DNA of 64,000 bases from Pseudomonas paeninsulae. Its GTDB lineage: Bacteria > Pseudomonadota > Gammaproteobacteria > Pseudomonadales > Pseudomonadaceae. The notes under the pieces are model-generated. The model searched no databases. It saw only the letters and a list, made by a program, of their open reading frames with translations, and was not told the DNA's origin. Made by a program: the position numbers and the translations under genes. Location: positions 4,018,501-4,082,500 of the forward strand of contig NZ_CP141799.1 in NCBI RefSeq assembly GCF_035621475.1, given 5' to 3'. Positions 63,994 to 64,000 of this stretch are shown piece by piece; positions within the stretch are counted from its first letter, which is position 1, and each line of letters opens with the position of its first letter.

Positions 63994-64000
63994 CTATCGC

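Overview
The window is chromosomal DNA of a Pseudomonas (Gammaproteobacteria, high GC). The gene set and order match the segment that runs from tadA to valS in known Pseudomonas genomes: tadA, multicopper oxidase, guaA, guaB, xseA, leuA, der, bamB, hisS, ispG, rodZ, pilF, rlmN, ndk, the isc cluster, cysE, trmJ, suhB, secF, secD, yajC, tgt, queA, tRNA-Leu, lptG, lptF, pepA, holC, valS. This placement rests on gene recognition by eye, not on a database search.

Layout. 1-5.8 kb: REP-like DNA, tadA, a Tat-exported multicopper oxidase, then guaA and guaB (GMP synthesis), all on the minus strand. 5.9-13.8 kb: a small zinc-ribbon-like protein, xseA, an M23 peptidase, an isochorismatase-fold hydrolase, a YbdG-type mechanosensitive channel, leuA with a possible leader peptide, and a periplasmic binding protein. 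13.8-33.3 kb: minus-strand housekeeping genes. These are an omega-amidase and methionine aminotransferase pair, der, bamB, yfgM, hisS, ispG, rodZ, pilF, rlmN, ndk, the complete ISC iron-sulfur operon under an IscR-type promoter, cysE and trmJ. suhB follows on the plus strand.

33.4-37.1 kb is a nested insertion-sequence cluster at the suhB terminator. Two IS1595-family elements lie in tandem and share an 8-bp target repeat. The right inverted repeat of the first is split by an IS4-family element with a clean 11-bp target duplication. 37.1-43.2 kb carries a glycine-zipper protein, secF-secD-yajC and tgt-queA.

43.3-51.2 kb is the main accessory feature. It is a compact integrated element of about 7.7 kb in the 3' end of tRNA-Leu(CAA), bounded by a 97-bp imperfect direct repeat. 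It encodes a tyrosine integrase, an AlpA-like regulator, a chain of small translationally coupled genes and a DUF3987 primase/helicase-like protein. Behind these lies an unusually repeat-rich non-coding right half with iteron-like arrays, long dyads and G-rich bipartite repeats. There are no capsid, tail or conjugation genes, so it resembles a minimal phage-satellite or replicating island. Beyond its right end lies a degraded copy of the integrase-side flank, which points to an earlier occupant of the same site.

51.3-64 kb returns to core genes: a cold-shock protein, an RDD membrane protein, lptG/lptF, pepA, holC, valS, nhaD, a winged-helix protein, a VTT/DedA-like membrane protein and rlmF.
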